Source: Chlamydiota bacterium | Lineage (GTDB): Bacteria > Chlamydiota > Chlamydiia > Chlamydiales > Parachlamydiaceae | Assembly (NCBI GenBank): GCA_013286075.1 | Contig: JABDGJ010000018.1 | Coordinates: 1-21,486, forward strand | DNA length: 21,486 nt | Direction: 5' to 3' | Translations under genes and position numbers: made by a program | Notes under the pieces: generated by a model | What the model was told of the DNA's origin: nothing | The model's input: only the letters and a program-made list of their open reading frames with translations | Databases searched by the model: none | In this document: positions 8,206 through 14,545 of the stretch, one piece after another | Numbering within the stretch: position 1 is the first letter of the stretch | How the letters are laid out: each line of letters opens with the position of its first letter

Positions 8206-8278
8206 GTAAGGTTGTTCAAATCTAAGAGAGTAACTATTTCTGCGGGAAATGATATTAGTCTTTCGAAAGCGGTCTATT

Positions 8279-9121
8279 TTAAAATTTTTGCAACATCATT
8301 TCATCAGACACAAGTTGAGAGAGTGTGATTTCTAAAAAATCACCTTGAGCATATATAGCGGAAATTAACCCACGAAGATCTCGATATCTTTTTTCTAGAG
8401 CTTTTGTTTCTGGGTGTTCTAGATCTGCTGAAAAATGAATCGATTCAATTACTAGTGGAGAATAAGAATAATCCCCACAACATTCTAACTTGATTGAAGA
8501 ATTTTTCAGAGCAGCGCCACTAAAAGCTAAACAATCAAAATAATTTCTCTCTCTCCGATTATATAGAATAGAGTTGTGTTTGCCGTATCCAAGCAAAATT
8601 CCCAACAACATCTGATTATTATTAATGCTATCCATGAAAGATAGCTTATTTGATTCAATGTCTTTCAACATCTCCTCAGGAATAATTTTTCTTTCCAAAA
8701 CACTTTCAAATAAAGACAAATGCACGTTAACAGTTTTAATAAATTCAATTTTATTGATAATTAATACAATTGATATGTTAAAGTTTTTATTTTTATACGG
8801 TTCTTTAATTAACAAAAAATTTTTAAGTGTGAATAAATGTTTATATTGTTCCCACACCTTCCATTTCTTCCAAAAAATACCGCTGCATTGCATTCCCTCT
8901 AGTGTATTTTCCCAAGGAGTCAAAATAAACCGCGCAGCTAAAGAAACTGGTTTATCACCGAATAAAGTATATGCAAAGTGATCATTCATTAATGAAGTAA
9001 AAAGAGAACAAAGAGTCAAACGATCTTCTGGTGGAATTTTTTCTAGAATTTTTTTGCAATTTATTCCCTCTAGGGAAGAAACCAAAACGACGAAAAAAAA
9101 TAAACAAATAATTTTTCTCAT
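8279..9121 (-). CDS. Hypothetical exported protein
   Basis: A 280-aa protein with a clear N-terminal signal peptide: MRK, then a hydrophobic core (IICLFFFVVLVSS) ending near residue 18-20. The mature part has FAYTLFGDKPVSLAARF (about 49-65) and LLGILLGYGKHNSILYNRRER (about 175-195). These two blocks resemble a family I associate with environmental chlamydiae, but I cannot name it or its function. It lies 12 bp downstream of the 97-codon gene on the same strand, so the two are probably one transcript. It is convergent with the hydrolase operon. Likely periplasmic or surface-located. Confidence 0.8.
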   Translation of the reverse strand: MRKIICLFFFVVLVSSLEGINCKKILEKIPPEDRLTLCSLFTSLMNDHFAYTLFGDKPVSLAARFILTPWENTLEGMQCSGIFWKKWKVWEQYKHLFTLKNFLLIKEPYKNKNFNISIVLIINKIEFIKTVNVHLSLFESVLERKIIPEEMLKDIESNKLSFMDSINNNQMLLGILLGYGKHNSILYNRRERNYFDCLAFSGAALKNSSIKLECCGDYSYSPLVIESIHFSADLEHPETKALEKRYRDLRGLISAIYAQGDFLEITLSQLVSDEMMLQKF

Positions 9122-9133
9122 TTTAGGTTTATG

Positions 9134-9427
9134 CTAAGCCTTCCGATTTTTACCACCGCACTTTGGACATGTATTTCCTTCAGAAGGATAAACATAATGT
9201 CCATTTTCACAAATCCAGGTAGCAATAGGATTAGATGAAATATAAATTCCCTTTTCATCATAATGAACAGAATCTACTACTGCAACATATCCATCTATAT
9301 TAACAAATATACCATTCTCAGCAATCATTACATCCTTTGAACAAATGTAAATTTTATCATCGGCAAAAGAACTAGCCGAATAACCACAAGCCGATATGAA
9401 CCACCCCGACAAATGCAGCACTTTCAC
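9134..9427 (-). CDS. Hypothetical exported or lipoprotein with zinc-ribbon tail
   Basis: A 97-aa product read from a GTG start. The N-terminus (MKVLHLSGWFISACGYSASS) is mildly hydrophobic with an ISAC sequence that fits a lipobox, although the hydrophobic core is short; cleavage after SSFA is the alternative. The C-terminus has WICENGHYVYP then CPKCGGKNRK, giving a C-x(n)-H and CPxCG knuckle typical of zinc-ribbon proteins. Several cysteines would be unusual for an ordinary lipoprotein. The Shine-Dalgarno is weak. It is the first gene of a pair with the exported protein 12 bp downstream. Function is unknown. Confidence 0.6.
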   Translation of the reverse strand: MKVLHLSGWFISACGYSASSFADDKIYICSKDVMIAENGIFVNIDGYVAVVDSVHYDEKGIYISSNPIATWICENGHYVYPSEGNTCPKCGGKNRKA

Positions 9428-9460
9428 TTATCTTACAGAAAGACAATGTGTTAGAAAAGG

Positions 9461-9501
9461 AAAAAAACCGGACAGATTGTCTTTGAAGAAAGTTTGTCCG
9501 G
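9461..9501 (-). terminator. Rho-independent terminator downstream of the deamidase-like gene
   Basis: On the minus strand, CCGGACA (9495-9501) pairs with TGTCCGG (9468-9474) across a 20-nt loop and is followed at once by seven T residues. It stands 118 bp past the stop of the gene at 9619-10662. Confidence 0.7.
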
Positions 9502-9618
9502 GGGCAAAAATAGGCAAGTGATTTTTTTATGAAAGATGACTCTTTCCGAACTGCTTTCTCTTGATGAAACTATGAAAAATTGCCGGACTTACTTCTAAAA
9601 AAGTGATCCTCAGTAGGA

Positions 9619-10662
9619 CTAACTATTTCTGCCATCAAAAATTAAAGAGACAAGTAATGTTTTTCCAAAAGAAAAGCGAGCTAAATTAGCTCCCTTCTCG
9701 ATCCTTTTTTCGTGGTTTAGCCCAAGATCCATAGAATCATGATGAACATCAACAAATGTTTTTCCTGTGCGAGCATCTATAGCTAATGATAATGAGCAGT
9801 GAATTTTCTCTAGTGACATATTCTTATTCTCTGAAATGATTCTTTTCAGTTCTTGTAAGAGCTGATTATGTGCTGTCTGACCCGTAGCCAATTCTACTGT
9901 CAGGCGATCGGGTGAACCCTTTGCTAATTGATATGAAAGCATATCAAGGACTGTTGGTGGATGTGAAAGTATGTCAATATGAGCAAGAGCACATGTCTTA
10001 GTTTTTTTATTATACAAGGAAATGATAACACATGACGACGCACCAAAACTGCCAATAATAGGTTGGGTTGCAGTGGAAACAGTAATGCCAGCTTCTCTTT
10101 GTAAAACAGCTCTTGCTATAGAAGGAGTTATTTCAGTTGTAGAAGGAGTTATTTCAGTTGTAGGGGGAGTTATTTCCGATAATGAATCAGTTTCTGAGCT
10201 TTTGTTTGGCTCAGATGTAGAAGTACTTATCTGTTTTGTTATTAAAGGAGGAATCTTTGTAAATTCTTTTTGTGAAAGTTCTTCAAAAGCTGCGGAAATA
10301 GTACTATAAGGAATTTCTAAACTTGGTTTGTTTTTTTTTAACCAATCATCAAATATCCATGGTTTGGTGCATTGGCTTTCTCTAATCAAATCGTAAATAG
10401 ATATCCCATTATTCATACTAACACTATGATCTTCTGAGCTTGTGCTTGGCTCAGGTTTAGGTAAAAGCGTACTTACTTGTTTTGTTATTAAAGAAGGAAG
10501 GCTTGTAGATTCTTTTTCTGAAAGTTCTTCAAAAGCTGCGGAAATAGTACTATAAAGAATTTCTAAAGTTGGTTTGTTTTTTTTTAACCAATCATCAAAT
10601 ATCCATGGTTTGGTGCATTGGCTTTCTCTAATCAAATCGTAAATAGATATACTATTATTCAT
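9619..10662 (-). CDS. Candidate effector with CheD/NTAN1-like cysteine deamidase domain
   Basis: This 347-aa protein has an N-terminal module of about 51 residues (MNN-ISIYDLIRESQCTKPW...) present twice, at 1-51 and 83-133. A Thr/Pro/Ser linker follows (TEITPP/TTEITPS repeats, about 162-180), then a C-terminal domain from about 185. In that domain GSFGASSC (204-211) and ALAHID (225-230) place C211 and H228 17 residues apart. As I recall, this is the spacing in CheD glutamine deamidases and in eukaryotic NTAN1 (GSxxATTC...LTHCD). Later blocks, RLTVELATG and LAIDARTGKTFVDV, fit the same fold. The domain is CheD-sized, shorter than NTAN1. I infer a deamidase acting on host or bacterial protein, possibly a secreted effector; no signal peptide is visible. 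A paralogue is at 12354-13205. It has its own promoter and terminator. Confidence 0.75.
   Translation of the reverse strand: MNNSISIYDLIRESQCTKPWIFDDWLKKNKPTLEILYSTISAAFEELSEKESTSLPSLITKQVSTLLPKPEPSTSSEDHSVSMNNGISIYDLIRESQCTKPWIFDDWLKKNKPSLEIPYSTISAAFEELSQKEFTKIPPLITKQISTSTSEPNKSSETDSLSEITPPTTEITPSTTEITPSIARAVLQREAGITVSTATQPIIGSFGASSCVIISLYNKKTKTCALAHIDILSHPPTVLDMLSYQLAKGSPDRLTVELATGQTAHNQLLQELKRIISENKNMSLEKIHCSLSLAIDARTGKTFVDVHHDSMDLGLNHEKRIEKGANLARFSFGKTLLVSLIFDGRNS
10110..10170 (-). repeat. 21-bp in-frame tandem repeat in the linker
   Basis: About three copies of a 21-bp unit (plus strand GAAGGAGTTATTTCAGTTGTA and variants) encode the TTEITPS/TTEITPP linker before the catalytic-like domain of the 347-aa protein. 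The first two copies are identical. The paralogue at 12354-13205 has a single SEITPS. Confidence 0.75.
10266..10662 (-). repeat. Internal duplication of the N-terminal module
   Basis: A 246-bp period: the segment beginning with the ATG at 10662 recurs from the in-frame ATG at 10416, with the upstream bases GTTAGT before both ATGs. The encoded modules (residues 1-51 and 83-133) differ at only about five positions, so the duplication is recent. The paralogue has one module. Confidence 0.85.
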
Positions 10663-10702
10663 ACTAACACCATATATTTTTTAATATTATAATTATATAT
10701 AA

Positions 10703-10731
10703 ATTTTATAATATTTGAATGTTTTTGGCAA
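10703..10731 (-). promoter_or_regulatory. Promoter of the 347-aa deamidase-like gene
   Basis: On the minus strand TTGCCA (10726-10731), 17-bp spacer, TAAAAT (10703-10708); both boxes match at 5 of 6 positions, 40 bp before the start codon, in a very AT-rich leader. Confidence 0.55.
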
Positions 10732-10739
10732 TCACTAAA

Positions 10740-10884
10740 GAATTGTTTTGTAGGAGTAAAATAGAAATGTGTGGAAAAAAGCAACTTCTAATACGGACTC
10801 GATAGGAATAGGAGGCACATACCCACCACGTATCCCGAATCGGCCATGAAGAACATTCAAGCATTTGGATAAACAGAAGCTATT
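10740..10884. other. Spacer with a possible gene remnant
   Basis: No complete gene is visible. On the minus strand an open stretch at about 10742-10862 reads (…VLHGRFGIRGGYVPPIP…) without a proper start or stop, and is richer in G+C than its flanks. It could be the debris of a gene next to the palindromic element. I could not identify it. Confidence 0.25.
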
Positions 10885-11046
10885 TATACCGAAGTGATTT
10901 CAAAATTTGGATTTTTGGCTTCGCCAAAGCCACGGGATTAAAACATAAAAAACGGTCCCATATTATAATATTGGGCCGTTTTTTATGTTTTAATCGCGGG
11001 AGCTTTCGCGTTGCCAGAAACCAAATTTTGAAACCACTTCGGTATA
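10885..11046. repeat. Palindromic repeat, long copy C
   Basis: A 162-bp near-perfect palindrome bounded by TATACC (10885) and GGTATA (11046), with its dyad at 10965/10966. The two 81-nt arms match at about 62 positions without gaps. The outer arms carry the TCAAAATTTGG core of the repeat family. The centre (AAAACATAAAAAACGG... and its inverse, about 10939-10992) is a strong bidirectional intrinsic-terminator-like hairpin flanked by A and T tracts. Transcribed either way it would form a very stable stem. Confidence 0.85.
10939..10992. terminator. Bidirectional terminator-like core of copy C
   Basis: The GC block AACGGTCCC / GGGCCGTT surrounds an ATATTATAATAT centre and is flanked by A6 on the left and T6 on the right, so both strands see a GC stem followed by a U tract. 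No gene ends immediately beside it; it would insulate the plus-strand gene at 11124 from upstream reading. Confidence 0.55.
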
Positions 11047-11123
11047 ATGACATATCGTGGTATGATCAATGTTCACGTTTTGCTAAAATATCAATTCTTG
11101 AAATACAACCTACAGCAGTTGAT

Positions 11124-12299
11124 ATGTATCTTTTCATACAGTGGCTTTTTATGCTTGTTTTAACTCTTCCCATCAATGCCCAAGAAATCTTTATTCCTAA
11201 GGAATTTGCAGAAGGACAGACCATAGAGCAAATCATTTTAATTTCTGATGTGGATGGAGTGATAAGAGAGGGGGTCGAAGCCACGGCAGATCTTCGTGTG
11301 ATTCAAGCCATTAAATCTTTACTAGAAAATCAAAGCGTGGATGTCATGTTTATTTCGGGCACACCTATAGAAAATGATCAGACAGTTGAACCTTGGCGAC
11401 GAGGAAATCTTCCTTTAAGCAAAGTATTTGGCTCTTTATTTCGACAAGAGGTGCTTGAAGAAAGAGTGGCTATTTACGGTGTATTGGGCGGGCATTGTAT
11501 GCAACCAGATGGCACAATGAAGGTCGTCGATGAGTATTCACCCGAAATTTCTTACGAATTGGGAAAACTACTCATACACGCTTTTTTACAAGAGGTTTTG
11601 GATCATGGCAGTGATGAACAAAAAAGCATCGCAAGTAATCTCCAAATTAAATTAGACTCTTTAAAAAGCAATCCTTCTAATCATTCTGCAAACTTGACTG
11701 CTGATGAACTTTATGAAATTATTAAAGTGATTCATCAGGATTTAGACTCCAATTTTCGGCTTGTTACTAACGGTTCTTTAATAGAAACTCATACATCAAA
11801 TCCCCCATGGAATGCATTATTACCTTCAAAATGGTTAAAAGAAGAAATAAACAAAACTCAATATTCAATCTCCAATTTACCCCAAGCGCAAAAGCAAATA
11901 GCGACAGGTTTTGCTAAAAAAGAAGCAGAGGGATTCAATTATTTATTAATCAGCAAGACAAACAAAGGCTTAGCCACAAAGAAACATATTGAAGAAAAGC
12001 TAAAGCTTTTTCCAAAAGCCTTAGTTGTAACTATTGGAGACACTCAAGTCGACTTTCCAATGCATCAAAATGCTCATTTGGCCTTTCATGTTGGGTTAAA
12101 AGAGGTATGGTTAAATAATCCCTTACCTCATTGTATTCTGGTCCGCAGCTCAGAAGGAAAAGATGCCCAGCATGTAGTGGGTACTTTACAAGTTTTAAAG
12201 CTATTAAATGAAGTTATTGGCAAGTCATTCTATGATCTAAACTATACCCAAGTCGTCTCAAAATTTGGTTTCTGGCCACGCGAAAGCTCCCGCGATTAA
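11124..12299 (+). CDS. Exported HAD-superfamily phosphatase-like protein
   Basis: Read from ATG 11124, the 391-aa product starts with a signal peptide (MYLFIQWLFMLVLTLPINAQ). The frame is open further up to 10971, but that part is encoded by the palindromic repeat and would bury the signal peptide, so I reject the longer start. HAD motifs are complete: D42-V-D44-G-V (motif I), FISGT 76-80 (motif II), K281 in SKTNKG (motif III) and GDTQVD 305-310 (motif IV). The large segment between motifs II and III fits a C2-type cap, as in Cof or sugar-phosphate phosphatases. Substrate is unknown. The last 18 residues (YTQVVSKFGFWPRESSRD) are encoded by repeat copy D, and copy C lies upstream in inverse orientation. 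The Shine-Dalgarno is not evident. Confidence 0.8.
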   Translation: MYLFIQWLFMLVLTLPINAQEIFIPKEFAEGQTIEQIILISDVDGVIREGVEATADLRVIQAIKSLLENQSVDVMFISGTPIENDQTVEPWRRGNLPLSKVFGSLFRQEVLEERVAIYGVLGGHCMQPDGTMKVVDEYSPEISYELGKLLIHAFLQEVLDHGSDEQKSIASNLQIKLDSLKSNPSNHSANLTADELYEIIKVIHQDLDSNFRLVTNGSLIETHTSNPPWNALLPSKWLKEEINKTQYSISNLPQAQKQIATGFAKKEAEGFNYLLISKTNKGLATKKHIEEKLKLFPKALVVTIGDTQVDFPMHQNAHLAFHVGLKEVWLNNPLPHCILVRSSEGKDAQHVVGTLQVLKLLNEVIGKSFYDLNYTQVVSKFGFWPRESSRD

Positions 12300-12301
12300 A
12301 A
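12243..12301 (+). repeat. Palindromic repeat, partial copy D (codes a C-terminus)
   Basis: 59 bp from TATACC to ATTAAAA, matching the inverse of 10988-11046 at 55 of 59 positions. It contains the last 18 codons and the TAA stop of the HAD-like gene. Confidence 0.88.
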
Positions 12302-12353
12302 GATCGAAAATCGCCCAACATTCATTCTTTGATCTGTATCAGACTTAGCAGGA

Positions 12354-13205
12354 CTAACTATTTCTGCCATCAAAAATTAAAGAAACACGTAGCGTTTTGC
12401 CAAGGAGAGCTAAAGTCTTCCTTTTCCCCAACCTTTTTTCGGGATTTAACCCAAGATCCATAGAATCATGATGAACATCAACAAATGTTTTCCCTGTACG
12501 AGAATCTATAGCTAATGACGATGAAGAATGAATTTTCTCTAGGGATATATTTTTGTTCTTTAGAATGAAACTTTGCAGTTCTTGCAATGTCTGATTTTTT
12601 TCTGTATTTTGAGTAGCCATTTCTACAATTAGGTGATCAGATGAGTCTTTTGTTAATTGATGTGTAAGCATAGTAAGGACTCTGCGAGGGTTTGAAAGTG
12701 CATCAATATGAGCAACAGCACAAGTTTTAGTTTTTTTATTATACATTGAAATAATAACGCATGGCCCCGCAGAAAGACTACCAATAATAGGCTTGGTTGC
12801 ACTTGAAGTCGTAATACCGGCTTCTCCTTGTAAAACAGCCTTGGCTATTGACGGTGTGATTTCTGAATGTTTTTGTTTAGATGTTAATGTATCAGGTTCG
12901 GAAACACTTTCAGGAATAGTTATATAAAACTTTGCAAATCGTTTTATCATATCTGACGATGAAGTTTCTATATCTTTTGAGCTTTTGCTTAGTTCGAAAG
13001 TATCTGAAGATGGACTTACTTGCTTTATTGTCATAGGAGGAAGTTCTGTGGATTTTTTTTCCGAAAGATAGTGAAAAGCCAAGAAAATGTGTGCATAAGG
13101 AATTTCTAAACTTGGTTTATTTATTTTTAACCATTTTTCAAATATCCATGGATCGCTGGATTGACTTTCTCTAATCAAGTTATAAATAGATATATCATTA
13201 TTCAT
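12354..13205 (-). CDS. Candidate effector with CheD/NTAN1-like cysteine deamidase domain, paralogue
   Basis: A 283-aa paralogue of the 347-aa protein at 9619-10662. It has one N-terminal module (residues 1-51, MNNDISIYNLIRESQ...), a variable polar linker (about 55-115) and the conserved C-terminal domain from SEITPSIAKAVLQ (114) to the shared end SLIFDGRNS. The putative catalytic pair is C149 (GSLSAGPC) and H166 (AVAHID), again 17 apart. LAIDSRTGKTFVDVHHDSMDLGLN is almost identical to the paralogue, while the linker and module have diverged, suggesting selection on the C-terminal domain. No signal peptide is visible, so type III secretion would be needed if it is a host-acting effector. The leader is AT-rich, and the TTAGTATGAATAAT start context is shared with the paralogue. 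Confidence 0.75.
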   Translation of the reverse strand: MNNDISIYNLIRESQSSDPWIFEKWLKINKPSLEIPYAHIFLAFHYLSEKKSTELPPMTIKQVSPSSDTFELSKSSKDIETSSSDMIKRFAKFYITIPESVSEPDTLTSKQKHSEITPSIAKAVLQGEAGITTSSATKPIIGSLSAGPCVIISMYNKKTKTCAVAHIDALSNPRRVLTMLTHQLTKDSSDHLIVEMATQNTEKNQTLQELQSFILKNKNISLEKIHSSSSLAIDSRTGKTFVDVHHDSMDLGLNPEKRLGKRKTLALLGKTLRVSLIFDGRNS

Positions 13206-13486
13206 ACTAATATCTCACTGTATAAAACGTTTAAAATTATTTTAATTTATATAATATGCTAATGTATAAAAAAAGCTATCATATTTTAAAATTATTTGGA
13301 AAGGCTGTTTCTTGGCACCTTAAAAAGGAAGTTAAAGTTATACCTAAGTAGTCTCAAAATTTGGATTTTTGGCTGCGCCAAAGCCCTGGTCAAGATTATT
13401 TCTTAAGCGGGTGATATACCGGCTTAGAAAAAACTTGAATAAATGTTTATTATCAATTGATGACACCTAACAATAACGGCATAAAC
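13206..13486. other. Intergenic spacer with repeat copy E
   Basis: About 280 bp between two divergent genes. It holds the AT-rich leader of the minus-strand deamidase-like gene and the partial palindromic repeat at 13339-13386. No credible ORF is seen. Confidence 0.6.
13339..13386 (+). repeat. Palindromic repeat, partial copy E
   Basis: TATACCTAAGTAGTCTCAAA followed by the ATTTGGATTTTTGGCTGCGCC arm, nearly the inverse of the right arm of copy B. The second arm is missing. Confidence 0.75.
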
Positions 13487-13515
13487 TTGACTATAAATCG
13501 AAAACAATTAATAAT
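13487..13515 (+). promoter_or_regulatory. Promoter of the split effector-like gene
   Basis: TTGACT (13487-13492), 17 bp, AATAAT (13510-13515), both 5/6 to consensus. It is followed by a strong Shine-Dalgarno AAGGGGAG (13527-13534) seven bases before ATG 13542. Confidence 0.6.
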
Positions 13516-13965
13516 TTGTCAAATTTAAGGGGAGATAGCGCATGTTTTTGGATTAATAATGCAATTAATAAATTGGTTAATGCCTGTCCGTCAATGCCAT
13601 TTATCAATAGTTGTCCGACGGTGGTTAAGAATTCGGTTCAGAAAGTTGCAAATGTCGCAAAATATATTTTCTCAAGGTTATTAGCAACCTGCAACAATTC
13701 TAGAATATGCTCTTCTTTAAGCTACTCCCGCAAGAATTTAATAGGCTTCGGCTGTAAAATCTATACGATAATGAAACAAACGTTCGGCGGCATAGGACAA
13801 AAGAGTGACACAACAAGCGATGGCGTAGTGCAAAATAGTGACAGAACAAGCCGCGGAACGGGGTTGGCAAAGAACGAAAAGAAGCATGAGTCTTTGAGCG
13901 TTTTTTCCTTTGGAAGAAGAGTTAGTGCAAAAAGCAAAAGATATATTCGAGCCTTTACAAGATAA
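13516..13965 (+). CDS. First frame of the split effector-like gene
   Basis: The frame is open from a TTG at 13516 (149 codons), but that TTG has no ribosome-binding site. The strong AAGGGGAG serves ATG 13542, which stops after four codons unless one T of the T5 run at 13545-13549 is removed; it then enters this frame (MFWINNAINK...). The product is basic and serine/asparagine-rich, with a short imperfect repeat (QKSDTTSDG / QNSDRTSRG, residues about 95-113). No family is recognised. The useful part ends near the T6 run at 13901-13906. Confidence 0.45.
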   Translation: MSNLRGDSACFWINNAINKLVNACPSMPFINSCPTVVKNSVQKVANVAKYIFSRLLATCNNSRICSSLSYSRKNLIGFGCKIYTIMKQTFGGIGQKSDTTSDGVVQNSDRTSRGTGLAKNEKKHESLSVFSFGRRVSAKSKRYIRAFTR

Positions 13966-14545
13966 AATAGGCACGAGAAATGAAGCATACACGGTTAAGA
14001 TTTTTAAAGACCCTCGTGGAGGTGATTTTATTATCTCATTGAAGAAAGAAAAGCTGATTATCAAGGATGGTGAAGGTTATACTGTGATAATTTCGGCATT
14101 TGGGCAAATTGAGTATGGGTATGTGAACGACGGATATTCCATATTTCTAAAAGATAATCAATATACGCTGACACAGCCGAAGCCTGTTTATGTCCTTGAC
14201 ACTGAAATCCCAAATATAGAGTGCACCCCAAGCAAGAAGCAGACTGGTCGAATAGATAGATCATTGAAGTTATATGAACAAGGTGAAGCCTTCCAAATGT
14301 ATGCAGATAGGAGCGTGAAGAGGAAGGACAAATACGACATACACACACACCCTCATGAGTCATATAAGCGTTATACGGCGCCACATGGCAAATGTCCAGG
14401 GAGGGAGGTTCCAAAATCAGAGTATTTAAAACACAAAAATCGTGAAGGTCATGAATATACATATATGTATCCACCTGACGGCAATGAAATTATTACAGGC
14501 ATACAAAAAAAAAGGTCATACGATTATTCGCTGTCTTTCGAATAA
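13910..14545 (+). CDS. Middle frame of the split effector-like gene
   Basis: Formally 211 codons from a TTG, but the frame is open from 13898 and that TTG is an internal leucine codon (PLEEELVQKAKDIFEPL). The protein segment has alternating beta-like stretches (about 25-100), then a lysine-rich part and a DIHTHPHES sequence near residues 142-150. An HxHP motif recalls metal-binding hydrolases, but the partner residues of JAB/MPN domains are not evident. The C-terminal eleven codons after the A9 run at 14505-14513 are out of the true frame. Confidence 0.5.
   Translation: MEEELVQKAKDIFEPLQDKIGTRNEAYTVKIFKDPRGGDFIISLKKEKLIIKDGEGYTVIISAFGQIEYGYVNDGYSIFLKDNQYTLTQPKPVYVLDTEIPNIECTPSKKQTGRIDRSLKLYEQGEAFQMYADRSVKRKDKYDIHTHPHESYKRYTAPHGKCPGREVPKSEYLKHKNREGHEYTYMYPPDGNEIITGIQKKRSYDYSLSFE

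Noticed and set aside
822..9528. Shared GCAAGTGATTTTTTT at about 823 and 9514
   Set aside because: Only about 15 bp of low-complexity sequence, with no similarity beyond it; likely chance in AT-rich DNA.
10022..10309. Plus-strand 95-codon frame opposite the deamidase-like gene
   Set aside because: It is antisense to a repeat-containing conserved gene; its valine/glycine repeats merely mirror the TEITPS repeats.
10971..11123. Longer start for the HAD-like gene (442 codons from 10971)
   Set aside because: The extra 51 codons are encoded by the right arm of palindrome C and its flank, and would place the signal peptide internally. ATG 11124 gives a normal export signal.
14336..14362. DIHTHPHES as a JAB/MPN metalloprotease motif
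   Set aside because: The HxHP is there, but no convincing S-x2-D partner or upstream glutamate is visible at the expected spacing, so I do not assign a deubiquitinase-like function.
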